Of a stretch of 64,000 nt of DNA, positions 61,071 to 64,000 are shown piece by piece. The stretch comes from Citricoccus sp. CH26A (GTDB lineage Bacteria > Actinomycetota > Actinomycetes > Actinomycetales > Micrococcaceae), in contig NZ_AFXQ01000011.1 in NCBI RefSeq assembly GCF_000224415.1, positions 45,870 through 109,869 of the forward strand, written 5' to 3'. Position numbers and translations under genes: made by a program. The notes under the pieces are model-generated. The model saw nothing but the letters and a program-made list of their open reading frames with translations. It made no database searches and was not told the origin of the DNA. Each line of letters opens with the position of its first letter. The first letter of the stretch is position 1.

Positions 61071-61076
61071 TACGGT
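61071..61076 (+). promoter_or_regulatory. -10 box TACGGT, leaderless ABC ATPase
   Basis: TACGGT ends 7 nt before ATG 61084, with no Shine-Dalgarno. Confidence 0.45.
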
Positions 61077-61083
61077 CGGTTCC

Positions 61084-61935
61084 ATGAGCCTTCCCGACAG
61101 CCCCGGTGCCCCGGTGGGCACCGACCACCCCGCCCCGCTGCCCACCGCTCACCCCGGCGCCGGGGTGCGGGAGCTGCCCGACCCGCACACCGCCATCGCG
61201 ATCCGCGGGCTGGCCAAGCGCTTCGGGGAGAAGATCGCCGTCAACGGCATCTCCCTGGACGTGCCGGCGGGGTCGTTCTACGGACTGGTGGGCCCCAACG
61301 GGGCCGGCAAGACCACGGCCATGTCCATGGCCACGGGCCTGCTCCGCCCGGACCACGGACGGGTCTGGATCCACGGCACGGACGTCTGGGAAGAGCCGCT
61401 GGCCGCCAAACGGCGGATGGGCGTCCTGGCGGACGGCGTGCGGTTGTTCGACCGGCTGACCGGTGAGCAGCTGGTGACCTACTCCGGCCTGCTGCGCGGG
61501 CTCGACCGCCAGACCGTGGCCGAGCGCACCGCCGACCTGTTGCGCGTCATGGACCTCTCCCAGGACGCCGGCAAGCTCGTGGTCGACTACTCGGCGGGCA
61601 TGACCAAGAAGGTCGCACTGGCCTCCGCCATGATCCACGCGCCGAAGGTACTGGTCCTGGACGAGCCGTTCGAGGCGGTGGACCCCGTCTCGGCGGCCAA
61701 CATCCGGGACATCCTGGCCCAGTTCGTCGCCTCCGGCGGCACGGTCGTGGTCTCCAGCCACGTCATGGACCTCGTCCAGCGCATGTGCGACCACGTGGCC
61801 GTCATCGCCGAGGGCACCCTGCTCGCTGCCGGGACGGTCGACGAGGTCCGCGCGGGCAAGTCCCTGGAGGACCGGTTCGTGGACCTCGTGGGCGGCCGCA
61901 CGAACGGGGAGGGGTTGTCATGGTTGCACACCTGA
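61084..61935 (+). CDS. ABC transporter ATP-binding protein
   Basis: A 283-residue ABC ATPase. Walker A GPNGAGKTTAM and Walker B VLVLDEPFEAVDPVSAANI are intact and the switch His is in VVSSHVMDLVQRM. The signature LSGGQ is degenerate, reading YSAGMTKKVAL. This matches exporters whose permease is the large integral protein that follows. It overlaps the permease gene by 16 nt. Substrate unknown. Confidence 0.85.
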   Translation: MSLPDSPGAPVGTDHPAPLPTAHPGAGVRELPDPHTAIAIRGLAKRFGEKIAVNGISLDVPAGSFYGLVGPNGAGKTTAMSMATGLLRPDHGRVWIHGTDVWEEPLAAKRRMGVLADGVRLFDRLTGEQLVTYSGLLRGLDRQTVAERTADLLRVMDLSQDAGKLVVDYSAGMTKKVALASAMIHAPKVLVLDEPFEAVDPVSAANIRDILAQFVASGGTVVVSSHVMDLVQRMCDHVAVIAEGTLLAAGTVDEVRAGKSLEDRFVDLVGGRTNGEGLSWLHT

Positions 61936-63494
61936 TGCGCATGAAGCTGGCGATCACCGTCAACGGGTGGAAGCGCAGCACGCTCCAGCTGGTGATGTCC
62001 ATCTTCCTCATCGCCTACGTGGTCTTCGTGCTGGCGATGTGGGGCGTCGGCGCCGCCTTCCTGCCGGACCTCGAGGTGCAGTGGCGGGGGACCGTCCTGA
62101 CGCTGGTCGGCGCCGCCGCCGTGCTCGGCTGGATCGTGGTCCCCGTGTTCTTCACCGGGGTGGACATGACGCTGGACCCGGCCAACTTCGCCACCTTCGG
62201 CATCCCGTCTCGCGCGCTCGTGCCGGGCCTGGCCCTGGCCGGACTGGTCACGGTGCCGGGAGCGGCGACCCTCATCGCCTACCTGATCTCGTCCCTGGCC
62301 TGGCGCGACTCACTGCCGGCCCTCCTCACGGCGATCCCGGCGGCGATCCTGGGCGCACTGTTCTGCATCTGTGTCTCCTACGCGGTCACCGGGCTGCTGG
62401 CGGCGTTCACCGGGCGCCGGCGCATCCGCGAGATCGTGTCCATCATCGCCCTCGTCCCGCTCATGCTCAGCGGGGTGATCCTGGCCGGGATCGTCGATTC
62501 CGTGGAGGCCGCCGCAGACCGGTTGCCGGGCATCGCCGCGGTCATCGCGTGGACTCCGCTGGGATCGTTCACGGCCGCGCCCTGGGCGGCCGCCGAGGGC
62601 CGGTACGGCGAGGCACTCGGGCAGGGGCTGCTCTGCCTCGCCTGGGTGGCCGGCGCCGTCTGGCTCTGGCAGCTCGCCGTCGACCGCCGCTACACCCAGG
62701 TGCGCGGCTCCGGACCGGCCACCCGCACCTCCAGGGCGGGGCTCGGGGTGCTGGGTTCGCTGCCCGGCACGCCGGCCGGGGCGATCGCCGCCCGATCGAT
62801 CATCTACTGGCTCAAGGACCCGCGCTACTCGGCCTCGCTCATGGTCGTGCCCCTGATGCTGGTGCTGTTCTGGTTCCTGGGTGCACAGTCGGGCGACTAC
62901 TCCCTGATGCTGTTCATGGGTCCGATCACCGGGTTCATGCTCGGCTACGCGATCTCCGCGGACATCGCCTACGACAGCTCCGCGTTCGCGCTGCACGTCA
63001 CCGCCGGCGTCTCCGGCCGGGACGACCGCGTGGGCCGGGTCGGGGCGCTGCTGCTGTGGGCACTGCCCCTGACACTCGTCCTGACGCTGGCCACCACCTG
63101 GATGGCGGGGGCCTGGGACCTGTTGCCGGGGCTGATCGGCCTGGCGGTGGGGGCACTGCTCACCGGTGCGGGCGTGTCCGCGGTGTCCTCGGCCCGCTTC
63201 ATCTACCCGGTGCCGAAACCGGGGGACAGTCCCTTCGCCACCCCGGAGGGTTCCGCCATGCGGATGATGCTGGTCTCGCTGGGCGCGATGGTGGTCCTCG
63301 GGCTGCTGGTGCTGCCCGAGCTCATCCTGTTCGTCCTGGCCCTGCTGACCGGTGACATGCTCTTCCAGTGGCTCACCCTCGTCGTGGGCCTCGGGCTCGG
63401 GCTGTTGGTCCTGTGGCTCGGCATCCGCTGGGGCAGCCGCTGGTTCGACCGGGCCCAGGCGGAGACCTACCAGTCCGTGCTGAAGTTCGCGTGA
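61920..63494 (+). CDS. ABC transporter permease (transport protein)
   Basis: A 524-residue polytopic membrane protein with about 12 hydrophobic segments and no solute-binding partner nearby, pointing to export. Segments include LQLVMSIFLIAYVVFVLAMW, SIIALVPLMLSGVILAGIVD and LMLVLFWFLGAQSGD. The start ATG 61920 lies in the end of the ATPase gene after GGGGAGGGG. It is similar in layout to ABC-2-like actinobacterial transporters with a 12-TM permease. Confidence 0.82.
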   Translation: MVAHLMRMKLAITVNGWKRSTLQLVMSIFLIAYVVFVLAMWGVGAAFLPDLEVQWRGTVLTLVGAAAVLGWIVVPVFFTGVDMTLDPANFATFGIPSRALVPGLALAGLVTVPGAATLIAYLISSLAWRDSLPALLTAIPAAILGALFCICVSYAVTGLLAAFTGRRRIREIVSIIALVPLMLSGVILAGIVDSVEAAADRLPGIAAVIAWTPLGSFTAAPWAAAEGRYGEALGQGLLCLAWVAGAVWLWQLAVDRRYTQVRGSGPATRTSRAGLGVLGSLPGTPAGAIAARSIIYWLKDPRYSASLMVVPLMLVLFWFLGAQSGDYSLMLFMGPITGFMLGYAISADIAYDSSAFALHVTAGVSGRDDRVGRVGALLLWALPLTLVLTLATTWMAGAWDLLPGLIGLAVGALLTGAGVSAVSSARFIYPVPKPGDSPFATPEGSAMRMMLVSLGAMVVLGLLVLPELILFVLALLTGDMLFQWLTLVVGLGLGLLVLWLGIRWGSRWFDRAQAETYQSVLKFA

Positions 63495-63573
63495 ACCCCC
63501 GGGCCGGGGAGGCCGGTGGCGACGGGACGGAACCGGACGCGGCCGGACCGGCGTGCCGGAGACCGCGGACCGG

Positions 63574-63579
63574 TAGACT
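63574..63579 (+). promoter_or_regulatory. -10 box TAGACT, leaderless DUF3039
   Basis: TAGACT ends 7 nt before ATG 63587, with no Shine-Dalgarno. Confidence 0.55.
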
Positions 63580-63586
63580 GGGGCGC

Positions 63587-63946
63587 ATGAGTCTGCCCGC
63601 CGAGCCCGATCTGAACGACCCCGGAGCACCGCAGGGTCCCGGCAGCGCCGGGGCCGCCGTGCTGGACCGCCAGGAGCAGCTGCAGGACGCCGAGCCGGGC
63701 GACCACGAGCGCTTCTCCCACTACGTCCGCAAGGAGAAGATCATGGAGTCCGCCGTCACCGGCGCCCCCGTGGTCGCCCTGTGCGGCAAGGTCTGGACGC
63801 CGGGACGGGACCCGGAGCGCTTTCCGGTCTGCCCGGAGTGCAAGGAGATCTACGACGGCCTCAAGGGGCCGAAGGACGGCGATTCCGGCAGCGAGGGATC
63901 CGGCGGCGGCCGGCGCGGCTGGTTCGGCGGCAGAGGCCGCGACTGA
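63587..63946 (+). CDS. DUF3039 domain protein
   Basis: A 119-residue protein specific to actinobacteria. The conserved core is HERFSHYVRKEKIMESAV, ALCGKVWTPGRDPERFP and VCPECKEIYDGL, with a Cys ... Cys-x2-Cys zinc site. The C-terminus is Gly/Arg-rich (GGGRRGWFGGRGRD), likely nucleic-acid binding or disordered. Function unknown. Start chosen from the TAGACT box and family N-terminus. A long hairpin follows. Confidence 0.88.
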   Translation: MSLPAEPDLNDPGAPQGPGSAGAAVLDRQEQLQDAEPGDHERFSHYVRKEKIMESAVTGAPVVALCGKVWTPGRDPERFPVCPECKEIYDGLKGPKDGDSGSEGSGGGRRGWFGGRGRD

Positions 63947-63951
63947 CCCAC

Positions 63952-63995
63952 GGCCCGGTCGCGTGGCCGGGCCGGCCCGGCCACGCGACCGGGCC
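63952..63995 (+). terminator. 20-bp hairpin terminator after DUF3039
   Basis: 63952-63971 pairs perfectly with 63976-63995 over CCGG, 6 nt after the stop codon. Confidence 0.75.
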
Positions 63996-64000
63996 AACGC

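Overview
The window is ordinary core chromosome from a high-GC Gram-positive bacterium, most likely an actinobacterium of the family Micrococcaceae (Micrococcus/Citricoccus/Kocuria/Arthrobacter-like). Support comes from GC-rich third codon positions throughout, a SigR/RsrA-type redox sigma pair, the 24-residue ribosomal protein bL37, a Kgd-type 2-oxoglutarate decarboxylase, GuaB1, NucS, DUF2550 directly after atpC, DUF3039, and a Rho factor with a long Arg/Gly/Asp/Gln-rich insertion. The genus is an inference. I see no prophage, insertion sequence, integrase or CRISPR array. There is one tRNA gene, tRNA-Arg(CCG).

Layout. 0-7.3 kb: 5' part of aroA (read as broken), sigR-rsrA, the tiny bL37 gene, a degenerate SGNH-like protein and kgd. 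7.3-14.7 kb: guaB1, two CNNM/CorC-type divalent-ion genes behind a possible leader-peptide region, a zinc ABC transporter (znuA, znuB, znuC) and a convergent zur repressor gene. 14.9-22 kb: metallo-beta-lactamase fold protein and rhodanese pair, HIT protein, DUF2231-Rieske protein and HrpA helicase. 22-31.8 kb: a TrpXYZ-like ABC importer, a PutP-type symporter, an LLM oxidoreductase / GH13 / GNAT operon, and a broken crotonase gene divergent from a DUF4442 gene.

32-53.6 kb is the classic actinobacterial block argS-lysA-hom-thrC-thrB-rho-prfA-prmC-tsaC-wecA-atpI-like-atpBEFHAGDC-DUF2550. It makes lysine and threonine from aspartate, terminates transcription and translation, primes cell-envelope glycan synthesis and builds the F1Fo ATP synthase. 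53.6-64 kb: nagA and nucS, a zinc-ribbon protein, an alpha/beta hydrolase, an AI-2E-type permease, a large two-part membrane/secreted protein of unknown function, a YbbN-like protein, an ABC exporter and DUF3039.

Two window-wide patterns stand out. First, about ten genes have a TANNNT -10 box ending 6-8 nt before the start codon and no Shine-Dalgarno sequence, so they are predicted to be leaderless. Second, aroA (twice), kgd, prmC and the AI-2E permease each carry frameshifts; four of the five fit a single lost base in a G/C run, which points to sequencing error rather than gene decay. I found no clearly new multi-gene system. The best leads for new biology are the 49-codon upstream ORF with a stem covering the ribosome-binding site of the first CNNM gene, the divergent crotonase/DUF4442 operator, and the unknown 599-residue protein at 58.1 kb.
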